A DNA stretch of 64,000 bases from Stenotrophomonas rhizophila (GTDB lineage Bacteria > Pseudomonadota > Gammaproteobacteria > Xanthomonadales > Xanthomonadaceae), in contig NZ_CP016294.1 in assembly GCF_001704155.1 (NCBI RefSeq), positions 1,237,501-1,301,500 on the forward strand, read 5' to 3'. The notes under the pieces are model-generated. The model was not told where the DNA came from. It made no database searches and worked only from the letters and a program-made list of their open reading frames with translations. Each line of letters begins with the position of its first letter. Positions within the stretch are counted from its first letter, which is position 1. Of this stretch, positions 47,846-57,161 are shown one piece after another. Both the position numbers and the translations under genes were made by a program.

Positions 47846-48652
47846 TTACAGCGGCAGCACTTCCAGCGTGGCGACGTAGTTCAGGCGGCGGGTCTTGGCC
47901 TGCTTGAGCGTGGTCTTCTTGTCTTCGCTGCTGGTTTCCAGCCAGTACATGCCGGCTTCGGGCCAGGTGACCGAGAACTCGCCCTTCTTGTCGCTGGTGA
48001 CCTTGATCTCTTCCTGGGCGTTGCGGTAGCGCGTGCCGCCACGGGTGATCTCGAAGGCCAGGCCGGCGCGCGGCTTGCCGTCGACCAGCACGCGGAACCT
48101 CGCTTCTTCGCCGGCGGCCAGGTCGTTGGGGTGGCCCACGGCGACCAGCTCGATGCCCGACTTGGTCGGCGCCAGCGCGGTGCTGTTCGGGGTGCCGTTG
48201 GTGACGAAGGTTTCGATGCGGTTGACCGACTGGCTTACCTGCAGCTTCTTGGCCTTCTTCGGCACTTCAGTGGCGAAGGTCGCCACGGTGCCGCGCCAGC
48301 GCTTGGGCTTGCCGTCTTCCTCCCAGCTGGCCGACAGGCCGTTGTTGACCGAGGCCAGGCGGTAGGTGCCCTGCTGGGTCAGCTCGACATCGAACACGCT
48401 GCGGAACTTGCCGGTGGAGGCGTTCTGCGGCTGCACGGTGCTGCCGTCCGGTGCGGTGATGACCAGGCTTTCCAGGCGCAGCGGCACGTGGTTGAAGTAG
48501 AACAGGTCGTTGGACACCGCCGCATCGACGGTGATCCACGGATGGTCACCGGCGATCACGGTCTGCGAGGGCTGCAGCCAGGCCTTGTGGGCCAGGGCGG
48601 AGAACGGAAGGGCGGCGGCCAGGGCGGCGGCTAGGACGAGCGAGCGCTTCAT
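47846..48652 (-). CDS. Exported DUF4198 protein
   Basis: 268 residues. The signal peptide (about 1-21, ending ALA-HKAW) is followed by the DUF4198 domain, rich in beta strands. The mature N-terminus [11 protein letters not shown] starts with His, which could bind metal as in related CbiK/NikK-type proteins. It lies 2 bases before apbE. Role in the operon is inferred: periplasmic metal or cofactor handling. Confidence 0.85.
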   Translation of the reverse strand: MKRSLVLAAALAAALPFSALAHKAWLQPSQTVIAGDHPWITVDAAVSNDLFYFNHVPLRLESLVITAPDGSTVQPQNASTGKFRSVFDVELTQQGTYRLASVNNGLSASWEEDGKPKRWRGTVATFATEVPKKAKKLQVSQSVNRIETFVTNGTPNSTALAPTKSGIELVAVGHPNDLAAGEEARFRVLVDGKPRAGLAFEITRGGTRYRNAQEEIKVTSDKKGEFSVTWPEAGMYWLETSSEDKKTTLKQAKTRRLNYVATLEVLPL

Positions 48653-48706
48653 CAACAACTCCATGTACAGGTTAAGGGTGCCCTCGACGGGGAGGGCAGT
48701 GGAACA

Positions 48707-49225
48707 TCAGGGCTTGGACGACAGCGTGACCAGGCCCAGCTCGGTGCTGCCCTGGGCTTTGCCGGTCTGCGGCGCGGTGGCCGGCCAGGTGAAGGGAATC
48801 TTGACCAGCTCGCGGCCGCCGACTTCGCGCACCGCTTCCACCACCAACGTGTAGTTGCCCGGTGCCAGCGCCTTCAGCGCCGGCTGCCTGTCGGTGAACG
48901 ACAGCGCGTGGGTGCCGGCCGGCTTGGTCGGCCCGGTCACGCCGTCCACCGGCACCTTCAGCTCGCGGCCGCTCTTGCGCCACCACTGGCGCAGGTCGGG
49001 CAGCCACTTGGTGCCGTGGCCTTCGCTGTTGCCGGTCTGCTGGTACCAGACCGCCAGGTTGGCGGCGACCTTCTGGTCGGCTCCTTCCAGCCACACCGCC
49101 ACATACGGGCGGTGGTACTCGGCCACGTTGAGCTTGGGCACCTCGACGTTGATGTCCAGGGTGGTGGCATAGGCCGGCGAGGTGGCCAGCAGGCCGCTCA
49201 GGGCGATGGTGAGGGTGACGCGCAT
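48707..49225 (-). CDS. Exported DUF2271 protein with flavinylation-type motif
   Basis: 172 residues. Signal peptide about 1-20 (ending AYA-TTLD), then a DUF2271 domain (YVAVWLEGADQKVAANLAVWYQ; KWLPDLRQWWRKSG). At residues 94-100 it reads D-G-V-T-G-P-T, close to the D-x-x-T/S-G-A-T ApbE target motif; Thr100 would carry FMN. Such an FMN would sit in the periplasm. It lies 36 bases after the PepSY gene on the same strand. Confidence 0.82.
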   Translation of the reverse strand: MRVTLTIALSGLLATSPAYATTLDINVEVPKLNVAEYHRPYVAVWLEGADQKVAANLAVWYQQTGNSEGHGTKWLPDLRQWWRKSGRELKVPVDGVTGPTKPAGTHALSFTDRQPALKALAPGNYTLVVEAVREVGGRELVKIPFTWPATAPQTGKAQGSTELGLVTLSSKP

Positions 49226-49260
49226 GGGGGCGGCTCCGGGAAGGGGAAGGGCGAAGGAAG

Positions 49261-49908
49261 TCAGTGGATCAGGATCAGGGCAATCAGCAGCGGCACCATC
49301 AGGCCCAGGCCGACCAACGGCCAGGTCATGCGGCGCTGGCGGGCATGCAGGTGCAGCAGGAACAGGCCGGTGATGCAGAACACCAGGCAGGCCACGGCGA
49401 ACACATCCAGGAACCAGCCCCAGGCCGGGCCGGCATTGCGGCCCTTGTGCAGGTCGTTGAAGTAGGACACCCAGCCGCGTGAGGTGGCTTCGTATTCCAC
49501 CGCGCCGCTTTCGCGGTCGATGCTCAACCAGGCGTCGCCGCCGGGGCTGGGCATGGAGAGATAGATTTCCTCGGCGGACCATTCGGCCGGGCGACGGCCG
49601 ATGGAAATGCCCAGTTCGCGGTCCAGCCAGCGCACGGCCGGGCGCGGCACCGGGGCGTTGCCGTCGGTGCGGTCGCCGAGCTGCCCCAGCAGCTCGGCCG
49701 GCAGTTCCAGCTGGCGGTTCACCACCTGCGGCGTCGCCTCGATCTTCGCCGCATGGTTCAGCGTGATTCCCGTGGCGGCGAACAGCAGCATGCCGATCAG
49801 GCACACCGCCGAGCTGATCCAGTGCCACTGGTGCAGGGTGCGCAGCCAGAAGCCACGGCTTTGCTGTTGCTGCACGGCAGAGGGGGGCGAAGAGGCGGCC
49901 ACGGTCAC
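49261..49908 (-). CDS. PepSY-associated membrane protein (ferric-reductase-like)
   Basis: About 215 residues. The first helix contains the heme-ligand-like [18 protein letters not shown], and a His further on lies in [13 protein letters not shown] periplasmic segment includes a PepSY-like [15 protein letters not shown], then two C-terminal helices with [25 protein letters not shown]. It should pass electrons across the membrane. A GTG start at 49908 or 49902 is proposed, downstream of the Fur box; the frame stays open to 50010. Confidence 0.78.
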   Translation of the reverse strand: MTVAASSPPSAVQQQQSRGFWLRTLHQWHWISSAVCLIGMLLFAATGITLNHAAKIEATPQVVNRQLELPAELLGQLGDRTDGNAPVPRPAVRWLDRELGISIGRRPAEWSAEEIYLSMPSPGGDAWLSIDRESGAVEYEATSRGWVSYFNDLHKGRNAGPAWGWFLDVFAVACLVFCITGLFLLHLHARQRRMTWPLVGLGLMVPLLIALILIH

Positions 49909-49940
49909 AAAGAAGAGGGCGAATACCGAATTACACCATT

Positions 49941-49961
49941 GATGAGAATGGTTCGCAATTA
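49941..49961 (-). promoter_or_regulatory. Fur box before the PepSY operon
   Basis: Minus strand reads AATTGCGAACCATTCTCATC, resembling GATAATGATAATCATTATC in most positions. It lies in the 105-base gap between the receptor gene and the PepSY gene, so the operon has its own iron control. Confidence 0.65.
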
Positions 49962-50013
49962 TTGGCTGCCATGCCCCCCAAAGCGCCCGGAATTCAGACC
50001 GGGCGCGCACCGG

Positions 50014-52440
50014 TCAGAACTTCGCGTTCAACGAAATCCAGTAACTCCGGCGCTGGTCCTTCGTCGCGTAATCATCCACGCAGTTGTACTCACTGTCGCT
50101 GATCAGCACGCACGACTGCGAGACGAAGTCCTTGTCGAACAGGTTGTTCACCCGCGCGTTTACCGTCAGCCACTCGTTGATGTTCCAACTGCCACCCAGG
50201 TGGAAGATGGTGTAATCGTCGTAGTACCGCACCTGCGACGAACTCACCCCGCCCACGTTGCTCACCAGCGTGTCCCGATAGCGGTCATACCGCCCCTCAC
50301 CGATCAGCGACAGGCTCACCGCCTCACTGACCTGCCAGTTCAGGCTGGCATTGGCCATGTGCTTGGCGGGATTGCCGGCGATCGGTTGGCCGTTCGCGGC
50401 GCCGCTGGTCTGCTCGGACTTCGTATACGTGTAGTTGCCGCGCAGCTGCAGGTTCTGCAGCAGGTCCACGTGCGCCGCCGCTTCAATGCCCCGCGTTTCA
50501 GCCGTATCGATGTTCACGCTCTGGCTGAAGGTGCTGTAGCCCAGCGCCGCCCAGCCCGGGCCCACGTCCACGCAGTAGCCGCCGCCGACCGGTGCCACTT
50601 CGCAGTTCGGGAAGGTGCCGCCGCTGGCGATCTTGTCGTCGAACTTGTTGAGGAAACCGGTGACGTTGAAGCCCCAGCGCTCGCCCTCGTAGTACGAGGC
50701 GATTTCATAGTTGGTGCTGGTTTCGGGCTGCAGGTTGGGCGAACCCACCAGCGGCAGCACGCCCTGGCCGCCGAACCCGGTGACGCCGGGGAACAGCTGG
50801 TCCGGGCGCGGGGTCTTGTAGCCGGTGCTCACGCCACCCTTGAAGGTCCAAGCGTCGCTGGCGTTCCACACCAGGTAGGCGCGCGGGCTGACGTGGCTGC
50901 CGAAGATGTTGTGGTCGTCATAACGCACGCCCAAGGTGGCGGTGAGCGCGTCGGTGAGTGCCCAGTTGTCCTCGGCGAACACCGACCACATGCGGTGCTT
51001 CTGCTTGACGTTGTCGCGGTAGCCGGCGCCGTCCATGCCGAACACGCCGTCGATCATGTCGGTGTCGGTGTACTGGCCGCCCAAGGTCAGCTTGTGCGCG
51101 TCGAAACTCATGTCCAGCATGGTGTCGAGCACGTAGCCTTCCAGCTCCATGGTGCGCAGCGGGCGTGGCAGGAATGCTTCCAGGCGTGCCATCTCGGAGG
51201 GGTTCAGCGCGGCGAGACCGTTACGGGCGCCGGCGGCGCAGTTGTTGGCCGCGCCGGTGCGGCGGCACACGTCGTTCCACAGCGTCTGCAGGTCGGCGCG
51301 TTCGTCCAGGGTCAGCGGCAGCGAACGCCCCAGGTTGTTGCTTCTGGTCTGGGTCAGCGTGGTCTGCAAGGTGCCGAATGCGTAGCGGCCCTGGTGGGTC
51401 AGTGCCAGCTGGTCGCGCTCATAGCGCTGGTAGGCGGTATAGCCCACGCGCGGTTGCACCACGCGGCGGGTGACCGTGCCGTTGCCGTTCGGGTTGGGGA
51501 TGGTGGCATTGCCGACTCGCCACAGGCTGGCCAAGCTGTCCAGGGTGCCGGTCTGGCCCTCGCTGTTGTCGTACTTCTGGCGCGAGACGTCGTAGTCCAG
51601 CGACAGGTCGTGGTCGTCGTTGATCGACCAGCTCAGGCGCACGCCGGTGTTCCAGTTGTTGTTGGCCACCGCCTTGCCACCACCGCCGAAGCCGATGCTG
51701 CGTTCCCACAGCGTGCCGTCGGGCAGGGTCAGTGCTTCCCATTCCGGGTTGGAGGCCTTGGCATCGTAGTAACTCCCGCGCACGGCTACGTCCAACCGTT
51801 CCTTCACCAGCGGGCCGGTCAGGTACACGTCGGTGGTGCGTGCATCGCCGAACTGGTCGTCCTGCTGCACGGTGAAGCCCTGGGTGACCGAGCCGTGCCA
51901 GCTGTCCTGGTTGCGCCGGGTGATGATGTTGATGACGCCGCCCATGGCATCGGAGCCGTACAGCGTGGACATCGGGCCACGCACCACTTCAATGCGCTCG
52001 ATCGCATCCAGCGGCGGCAGGTAGGCGAACTGGCCGCCGCCGAAGTTGTTCGGGTACAGCTGGCCCACATTGCTCTGGCGGCGGCCGTCGATCAGCACCA
52101 GCGTGTACTCGGACGGCATGCCGCGCATGGAGATGGTGGCGCGGCCGTTCTTGTCGGTGGTTTCCATGCCCACGTCGATGCCTTCCACGTCGCGCAGCGC
52201 ATCCACCAGGCTGGTGTACGGGCGCTTGGCCAGTTCCTCGCGGCTGACCACGCTGATGCTGGCCGGGGCGTCGGTGATCTTCTGTTCGAAGCCCGAGGCG
52301 GTAACCACCACCTGGTCCAGGGTCTTGGGGTCGCCCGCGACATCGCCGGCGGCGAAGGCGGGGGCGCTGAGCGCGCCCAACAGGGCAACGCTCAACGAGC
52401 AGCGGGACAGGGACGTGCGACGACGATGGCGCTGGGCCAT
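50014..52440 (-). CDS. TonB-dependent siderophore receptor (FepA/BfeA-like)
   Basis: Outer-membrane receptor of 808 residues. The signal peptide is about 1-31; TonB box-like DQVVVTASG follows near 40, the plug domain (SISVVSREELAKRPYTSLVDALRDVEGIDVG; MRGMPSEYTLVLIDGRR; IEVVRGPMSTLYGSDAMGGVINIIT) and the barrel, ending with SLNAKF. The terminal Phe is typical. ATG 52440 has GAGGT upstream. The substrate is unknown; the plug is of the enterobactin/catecholate class. Iron control is likely from the Fur box at 53086. Confidence 0.9.
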   Translation of the reverse strand: MAQRHRRRTSLSRCSLSVALLGALSAPAFAAGDVAGDPKTLDQVVVTASGFEQKITDAPASISVVSREELAKRPYTSLVDALRDVEGIDVGMETTDKNGRATISMRGMPSEYTLVLIDGRRQSNVGQLYPNNFGGGQFAYLPPLDAIERIEVVRGPMSTLYGSDAMGGVINIITRRNQDSWHGSVTQGFTVQQDDQFGDARTTDVYLTGPLVKERLDVAVRGSYYDAKASNPEWEALTLPDGTLWERSIGFGGGGKAVANNNWNTGVRLSWSINDDHDLSLDYDVSRQKYDNSEGQTGTLDSLASLWRVGNATIPNPNGNGTVTRRVVQPRVGYTAYQRYERDQLALTHQGRYAFGTLQTTLTQTRSNNLGRSLPLTLDERADLQTLWNDVCRRTGAANNCAAGARNGLAALNPSEMARLEAFLPRPLRTMELEGYVLDTMLDMSFDAHKLTLGGQYTDTDMIDGVFGMDGAGYRDNVKQKHRMWSVFAEDNWALTDALTATLGVRYDDHNIFGSHVSPRAYLVWNASDAWTFKGGVSTGYKTPRPDQLFPGVTGFGGQGVLPLVGSPNLQPETSTNYEIASYYEGERWGFNVTGFLNKFDDKIASGGTFPNCEVAPVGGGYCVDVGPGWAALGYSTFSQSVNIDTAETRGIEAAAHVDLLQNLQLRGNYTYTKSEQTSGAANGQPIAGNPAKHMANASLNWQVSEAVSLSLIGEGRYDRYRDTLVSNVGGVSSSQVRYYDDYTIFHLGGSWNINEWLTVNARVNNLFDKDFVSQSCVLISDSEYNCVDDYATKDQRRSYWISLNAKF

Positions 52441-52588
52441 GGGAAGTACCTCGAAAAGGATGCGAACGCGGGAACGCCGTGGCCGGCGGCCGCAGCGCAA
52501 TCGAAAAATCGTCAGGGGGCCTGCAGTGCAGGCAGCAGCGGCGCTCGGCGGCGGTCGTGCAGGCGCAGCGACGCGGACGCGGGCGGGA

Positions 52589-53017
52589 TCAGCCCTGCGG
52601 GGGCGCCTGGCCGCGCTGGACGCGCAACCCGGGGGCCGCCGGAAGCGGTGTTGCCGGGGCGGAATCGATGGTGGGGACGACCTGCGGCGGCAGCTCGGCC
52701 AGGGTGGCCATCAGGGCATCCAGCGACTCGGTCAGCGGCGGCTGGGGCAGGCGCGGCGGCGTGGCCGCCGGGCGCGCACTGGCCATCCGGCGTGGCTTGG
52801 CCGGGGCTTCTTCCTGCAGGCGATTCTCGCCGCCGGGACGTTCTTCGGCGGGCTGCTGCAGCACCAGCGCGGCGGTGCCGGGCAGGCGCTGTTCCAGCAG
52901 CGGCAGCGTGCCCAGCAGCATCGAGAGCAGGGCCAGCCACGCCAACACCGTCGCCAACGCCGGGCGCTGCCCGCGCATGGCGGGGGCAAAGCTGCGATGG
53001 CGGTGGGGGTGGCGCAA
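52589..53017 (-). CDS. Small single-helix Pro-rich protein, Fur-linked
   Basis: About 142 residues. One transmembrane helix (about 24-45 from this start, ALATVLAWLALLSMLLGTLPLL) then a Pro/Arg-rich stretch (EERPGGENRLQEEAPAKP). No family is recognised. It precedes the receptor gene by 148 bases and follows a Fur-like box. Start is uncertain: TTG 53017 (with AGGGAT upstream) is proposed; ATG 52978 is an alternative; the frame stays open further up. Confidence 0.45.
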   Translation of the reverse strand: MRHPHRHRSFAPAMRGQRPALATVLAWLALLSMLLGTLPLLEQRLPGTAALVLQQPAEERPGGENRLQEEAPAKPRRMASARPAATPPRLPQPPLTESLDALMATLAELPPQVVPTIDSAPATPLPAAPGLRVQRGQAPPQG

Positions 53018-53085
53018 GGTGATATCCCTGTCGGAGCACGCCAGCAGGTCTGGCGCCGCGGGGATTGTAGAGAGCGGTTGTAACA

Positions 53086-53106
53086 AACGCAAATGGGAAT
53101 GATTTA
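53086..53106 (-). promoter_or_regulatory. Fur box upstream of the receptor gene set
   Basis: Minus strand reads AAATCATTCCCATTTGCG, a typical Fur/catecholate-receptor type box, between the piuC stop and the small-protein gene. It may control the small protein and the 50014 receptor. Confidence 0.6.
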
Positions 53107-53111
53107 CAGCG

Positions 53112-53798
53112 TCAGGTCTCGCTCCAGCGACGCAGCAGGTTGTGATACACCCCGGTCAACTGCAGCACCGCCCCCGGATCGCCGCCGGTCACGCACAGCG
53201 TCTCGATCGCGCCATCCATCTCCAGCAGCATCCGCCGTGCGCCATCGTCGCGGACCATGCTCTGTACCCAGAAGAACGACGCCAGCCGTGCTCCCTGCGT
53301 GACCGGGTTGACCTTGTGCAGGCTGCTGGACGGGTACAGCACCAGGTCGCCGGCAGGCAGTTTCACCTCATGCTCGCCGTAGGTATCACTGATGACCAGT
53401 TCGCCCCCTTCGTAGTCCTCCGGCGCATTGAGGAACAACGTGCATGACACGTCCGAGCGCAGGTGGCTGCGCACGCCTTGGCTGTCGGTGATCATTACCG
53501 CGCCATCCACATGGAAGCCATATTCGCCACCGCCCTGGTAGCGGTTGAAACGCGGCGGCAGGATGCGCAGCGGCAGTGCGGCGGCGAAGAACAGCGGGTG
53601 CCGTTCCAGCGCCGCCAGCACGATCCTGCCCAGCTCGGCCTTCAGCGGTGAGGCGTCAGGCAACTGCTGGTTGCGCTTGACCTGCGCGCCCTGCACGCCC
53701 ACGGTCTCGCGGCCGTCGGCCCAGTCTGCCGCGGCAAGCGCGCGCTGCAGGTGGGCCAGTTCGTCGGCGGTGAGGACATCGGGAACGTGCAGGAGCAT
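53112..53798 (-). CDS. piuC: PiuC/PKHD-type Fe(II)/2-oxoglutarate dioxygenase
   Basis: 228 residues. The double-stranded beta-helix core has the iron triad HxD ([10 protein letters not shown]) and a later His ([10 protein letters not shown]), with Arg in [12 protein letters not shown] for 2-oxoglutarate. The family (Fe2+-dependent dioxygenase, PiuC, YbiX) travels with TonB receptors, here directly downstream of a Fiu/PiuA-type receptor (18-base gap). The true substrate is unknown. Confidence 0.92.
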   Translation of the reverse strand: MLLHVPDVLTADELAHLQRALAAADWADGRETVGVQGAQVKRNQQLPDASPLKAELGRIVLAALERHPLFFAAALPLRILPPRFNRYQGGGEYGFHVDGAVMITDSQGVRSHLRSDVSCTLFLNAPEDYEGGELVISDTYGEHEVKLPAGDLVLYPSSSLHKVNPVTQGARLASFFWVQSMVRDDGARRMLLEMDGAIETLCVTGGDPGAVLQLTGVYHNLLRRWSET

Positions 53799-53816
53799 GG
53801 CAGGGTCCTTGGTGGA

Positions 53817-56138
53817 TCAGAAGCGGAAGTCCGCGCTGAACAGCACGCTGCGCGGGGCGCCCGGGGTGTAACGGTAGCCGCTCTTGTTGATCGCGGCCAC
53901 ATAGTCCTTGTCGAACAGGTTGTAGGCGTTCAAGCGCAGCACCAGGTGCTCGTTGATTTCATACGAAGCCACTGCGTCGTACACCGTGTACGACTTGGTG
54001 AACGCCGGCGTGCCCACCGCGCCATCGGTACCGCGGTGCATGCGGCCGGCGTAACGCACGCCACCGCCCACGGTCAGGCCGAACGGGAAGGTGTAGCTGG
54101 TCCAGCTGGTGAAGGTCGCGCCCGGGGTGTAGGTCAGGTTACGGGTGCCGTCGGCGGCCACGTTGGCGCCTTCCTCGACTTCGGTATCCAGGTGGCTGTA
54201 GCCGGCCGACACCGACCAGTTGTCGGTGATGCGGCCCACCGTGGACACCTCGATGCCCTGCACCGACTTCTTGCCGGTCTGGGTCGGGTTGCCGGCATCG
54301 TCGAGCACCTGGGTGTTGATCTCGTTGCTGACTTCGGTCTTGAACAGCGCGACGTTGAAGGCCAGTGCATCGTCGAGGAAGGCCCACTTGGTGCCCACTT
54401 CAAGCGTCTTGGCCTTCTGCGGGTCCAGGCTGGGGTTGTCGGCGCTGCTGGCCGAGCTGCTCAGCTGGAAGTTGCTGCCGCCCGGGGGCTGCTGGGACAG
54501 CGCGTAGTTGCCGTACAGGCTGACGATGTCGCCGACCTTGTACACGGCGCCCAGCTTCCAGTTGAGCAGGGTGTCGGAATGCTCCAGCGACGGATTGGGA
54601 ATCACCGTGCCCACCGGGTTGCTGCCGCACGCCGGGCCACGCCCGCCGCACACCACCGCGCTCTGGTACTCGGTCTTGTAATGGTCCGCACGCAGGCCAG
54701 CGGTGACCAGGAAGCTGTCGGTGAAGTTCAGCGTATCGAACAGGTACACCGACGAGGTGGTGGTCTTGCCACGGCTGTCGGCGCCGTTGTGTGCCCAGGT
54801 CAGGCCGGTGGCGTTCCAGTCCGGGTTGTACAGGTTGGCCGGCGACCAGGTGGTGCCGTTGGTGGCGGCCTGCCCGAAGCTCTTGAGCTCTTCGCGGGTG
54901 AACTCCACGCCGGTGCTCAGGTTGTGCACGATGGCACCGGTGCTGACGTCCGCGCGCAGGTTGAGCTGGTCGGTGAGGATGGTGTTCTGCTGGTCCTTGA
55001 AGGTCGGCAGGCTGCGCGCGATGGTGTAGGTATCCAGGTTGTTGCGGTCGGTGTAGCGGATGTTGCCGGTCGGCGCACCGTTGGCGCCGCGCGTGCCGGT
55101 GCCCATGAAGGCGGTGAGCATGTAGTCCTGGTCGGTACGGCCCCAACGGGCGGTGTTGGTCAGGCGCACGCTGTCGTTGAAGTCATGCTCGATGCGGAAG
55201 GTGGCCATCTTCGCGGTCACGTCGTCATGGTCGGCGCGGGTGCCGTAGAAGTTCTCCGGGTTCACCGGATGCCCAGCCAGCGGTTCCAGCGTGGGCTGCG
55301 GGGTCCAGCCGGGCAGGCCCAGGGTCGGCACGCCGCCGTCGGGCACGTTCTGCTGGTCCACATAGAGCAGGTTGAGGATGTAGCGGGTATTGGTGCCCAG
55401 CCCGAACGCCAGCGACGGCGCGATGCCCCAGCGCGAGTTGTTCACGTGGTCGCGGCCGGGCTGGTCGCTGTCCTGCCACATGGCATTCAGGCGCAGCGCG
55501 CTGGTGGCGCCAAGGGACTGGTTCCAGTCGGCCGACGCGCGCTGCTGGCTGTCGCTACCGACCGACACGGTGCCGCTCACCGCGTCATGCAGGTTGGCCT
55601 GCTTGCTCACCATGTTGATCGAACCGGTGGGCGCGGAGCGACCGTTGTCGGTGCCGGCCGGGCCCTTGGAGACCTCCACCTGCTCGGTGTTGAACACATC
55701 GCGCGAGATCGAGCCGACATCGCGCACGCCGTCCACGAAGATGCTGCTGGAGGTATCGAACCCACGCATGAAGATGCTGTCGCCGGTGTTGGTGTTGCCG
55801 TTCTCGCCGACGTAGAACGTACCCACGCCCGGGCTGTTGCGCAGCGCATCGGTCAGCGTGGTCGCGCCCTGCTGGGTGAACAGGTCGCGGCTGATGATCT
55901 GGATGGTCTGCGGCGTGTCCTGCAGGGACTGGGTGAACTTGGGCGATGCGACCTTGTCGACCTTGAAGCCGCGGGCGGCCTGCACCTGCACCTGGTCCAG
56001 CGTGCGCGGGGAGTCACTGGCCGACTCGGCCTGGGCGGCCACCGGCAGCATGGCCAGGCTGAGGCCGGTGACGAGGCTGGCGGTGGCCAGGCTGGCGGCA
56101 CTGCGGGCGGGGGAGGAATGCTTGCGGCTCTTGATCAT
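53817..56138 (-). CDS. Fiu/PiuA-type TonB-dependent catecholate receptor
   Basis: 773 residues. Signal peptide about 1-38 (ending AQA-ES), a TonB box-like TLDQVQVQA, plug (SLQDTPQTIQIISRDLFTQQGATTLTDALRNSPGVGTFYVGE; FMRGFDTSSSIFVDGVRD; QVEVSKGPAGTDNGRSAPTGSINMVSK) and a 22-strand barrel ending SADFRF. Members import catecholate siderophores and siderophore-like beta-lactams such as cefiderocol. Followed by piuC, the classical piuA-piuC order. The start MIKSRKHS at 56138 is the only Met that gives a signal peptide. Confidence 0.92.
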   Translation of the reverse strand: MIKSRKHSSPARSAASLATASLVTGLSLAMLPVAAQAESASDSPRTLDQVQVQAARGFKVDKVASPKFTQSLQDTPQTIQIISRDLFTQQGATTLTDALRNSPGVGTFYVGENGNTNTGDSIFMRGFDTSSSIFVDGVRDVGSISRDVFNTEQVEVSKGPAGTDNGRSAPTGSINMVSKQANLHDAVSGTVSVGSDSQQRASADWNQSLGATSALRLNAMWQDSDQPGRDHVNNSRWGIAPSLAFGLGTNTRYILNLLYVDQQNVPDGGVPTLGLPGWTPQPTLEPLAGHPVNPENFYGTRADHDDVTAKMATFRIEHDFNDSVRLTNTARWGRTDQDYMLTAFMGTGTRGANGAPTGNIRYTDRNNLDTYTIARSLPTFKDQQNTILTDQLNLRADVSTGAIVHNLSTGVEFTREELKSFGQAATNGTTWSPANLYNPDWNATGLTWAHNGADSRGKTTTSSVYLFDTLNFTDSFLVTAGLRADHYKTEYQSAVVCGGRGPACGSNPVGTVIPNPSLEHSDTLLNWKLGAVYKVGDIVSLYGNYALSQQPPGGSNFQLSSSASSADNPSLDPQKAKTLEVGTKWAFLDDALAFNVALFKTEVSNEINTQVLDDAGNPTQTGKKSVQGIEVSTVGRITDNWSVSAGYSHLDTEVEEGANVAADGTRNLTYTPGATFTSWTSYTFPFGLTVGGGVRYAGRMHRGTDGAVGTPAFTKSYTVYDAVASYEINEHLVLRLNAYNLFDKDYVAAINKSGYRYTPGAPRSVLFSADFRF

Positions 56139-56290
56139 GGTGGTGATGGACCTGGAAACGGGAAGAGGAATGCCATCGAGCGCGCACGGGTGGGGCGCGC
56201 ACGCAGGGGGCATGGACGGTCGAGCGAAAGAGAGGCGATGTGCAGGGGGCGTTGGGCGCCCTGCGTGGCGGGGTGCCTGGGCAGCAGCGG

Positions 56291-56689
56291 TCAGGCGCGC
56301 GCGGGCGGCGCCTGCGACAGATGCGAACGCAGTGGGCGCGATCGGATGGCCGGCATGGTCCATGCGGCGGGTGACGCTGCGGTGCGCGTGCCTGCCATGC
56401 ACGACGGAAGCGACGTGGAACGTTCGGCAGGGTCGGGGCGGCCGTTCTCCGCTTCCTTTTCGGCTGCGGCGCAGGCGTGGACGGCGACCGGGGCGCGGTC
56501 AGGTGCAGGTACGCCGGACAGCTGCAGCGATTCGCCAGCGACCATCGCGGCCACCGTTCCGGCGCGATCCATCGAACCCGCCGAACTGCCCAGCCCACCC
56601 ACCACGGCCAGCAGGCAGAACAGCACCGCCGCAGTCAGCAGCAGTGGGGTCCAGCAGCGGTTGGCGGTAGCATCACTGGCGGCAGCCAT
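56291..56689 (-). CDS. Small single-helix protein upstream of the Fiu-type receptor
   Basis: 132 residues. One helix (about 14-36, WTPLLLTAAVLFCLLAVVGGLG) and a Pro/Ala-rich tail with three Cys. No family recognised. A Fur-like box lies about 50 bases upstream. Its arrangement mirrors the 52589 gene. It could be a genuine small membrane protein or a spurious frame in GC-rich leader; codon bias is GC-rich but not decisive. Confidence 0.4.
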   Translation of the reverse strand: MAAASDATANRCWTPLLLTAAVLFCLLAVVGGLGSSAGSMDRAGTVAAMVAGESLQLSGVPAPDRAPVAVHACAAAEKEAENGRPDPAERSTSLPSCMAGTRTAASPAAWTMPAIRSRPLRSHLSQAPPARA

Positions 56690-56737
56690 GAGGCGGTAGT
56701 CGGTCAGGCCGGGAAGGCGAATACCGATAAATTAACA

Positions 56738-56758
56738 GAAACGATAATGATTCGCATC
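56738..56758 (-). promoter_or_regulatory. Fur box before the piuA-piuC set
   Basis: Minus strand reads GATGCGAATCATTATCGTTTC; the right half AATCATTATC is identical to the Fur consensus. It lies upstream of the 56291 gene and the receptor. Confidence 0.7.
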
Positions 56759-56828
56759 CGCCGCCCTGCGGCGGGCATCACAGAACCGGCCAGGGGCCGA
56801 TTCAAGTTTTCTATCGACTCGCTGAGAC

Positions 56829-57161
56829 TCAGTCGCGGTCGTCGCGGGTCCAGACCCCGTCGAACTCGCGCTTTACCGGAAACTTCGGCACCGCCGTATA
56901 GGCCGGGGCACACAGGGCACGGCCATCGCGCACGTCAAAGCGCGCACTGTGCAGCACGCACTCGATGCTGCCTTCCTCGGTATCGAACGTGCCCGAGGAC
57001 AGCTCGAATTCCTCGTGGGTGCACTGGTCTTCCAGGGCGAACAGCTCCCCGTCCAGGTTGAACACCACGATCGGCGTGCCGGTAACCTCGTCGAAGGTGC
57101 TCTTCATCTCGCCCGGCAGCAGTTCGGCCGTGGCGCAGACGAAGGTCCAGGTCTCGCTCAT
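56829..57161 (-). CDS. Rieske [2Fe-2S] ferredoxin-like protein
   Basis: 110 residues of the non-heme oxygenase ferredoxin type. Cluster ligands are Cys47 and His49 (DQCTHEE) and Cys68 and His71 (CVLHSA), in C-x-H ... C-x2-H spacing. In Proteobacteria such genes often lie near suf genes, as here within 3 kb, suggesting involvement in Fe-S maintenance or electron supply. It overlaps the GNAT stop by 4 bases. Confidence 0.9.
   Translation of the reverse strand: MSETWTFVCATAELLPGEMKSTFDEVTGTPIVVFNLDGELFALEDQCTHEEFELSSGTFDTEEGSIECVLHSARFDVRDGRALCAPAYTAVPKFPVKREFDGVWTRDDRD

Noticed and set aside
49753..53022. Very long plus-strand open frame opposite the TonB receptor
   Set aside because: It is antisense to a clear receptor gene and shows no domain or signal; only the GC3 bias keeps it open.
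53751..56699. Plus-strand open frame opposite the second receptor
   Set aside because: Val/Gly/His-rich shadow of the receptor on the minus strand, without a recognisable domain.
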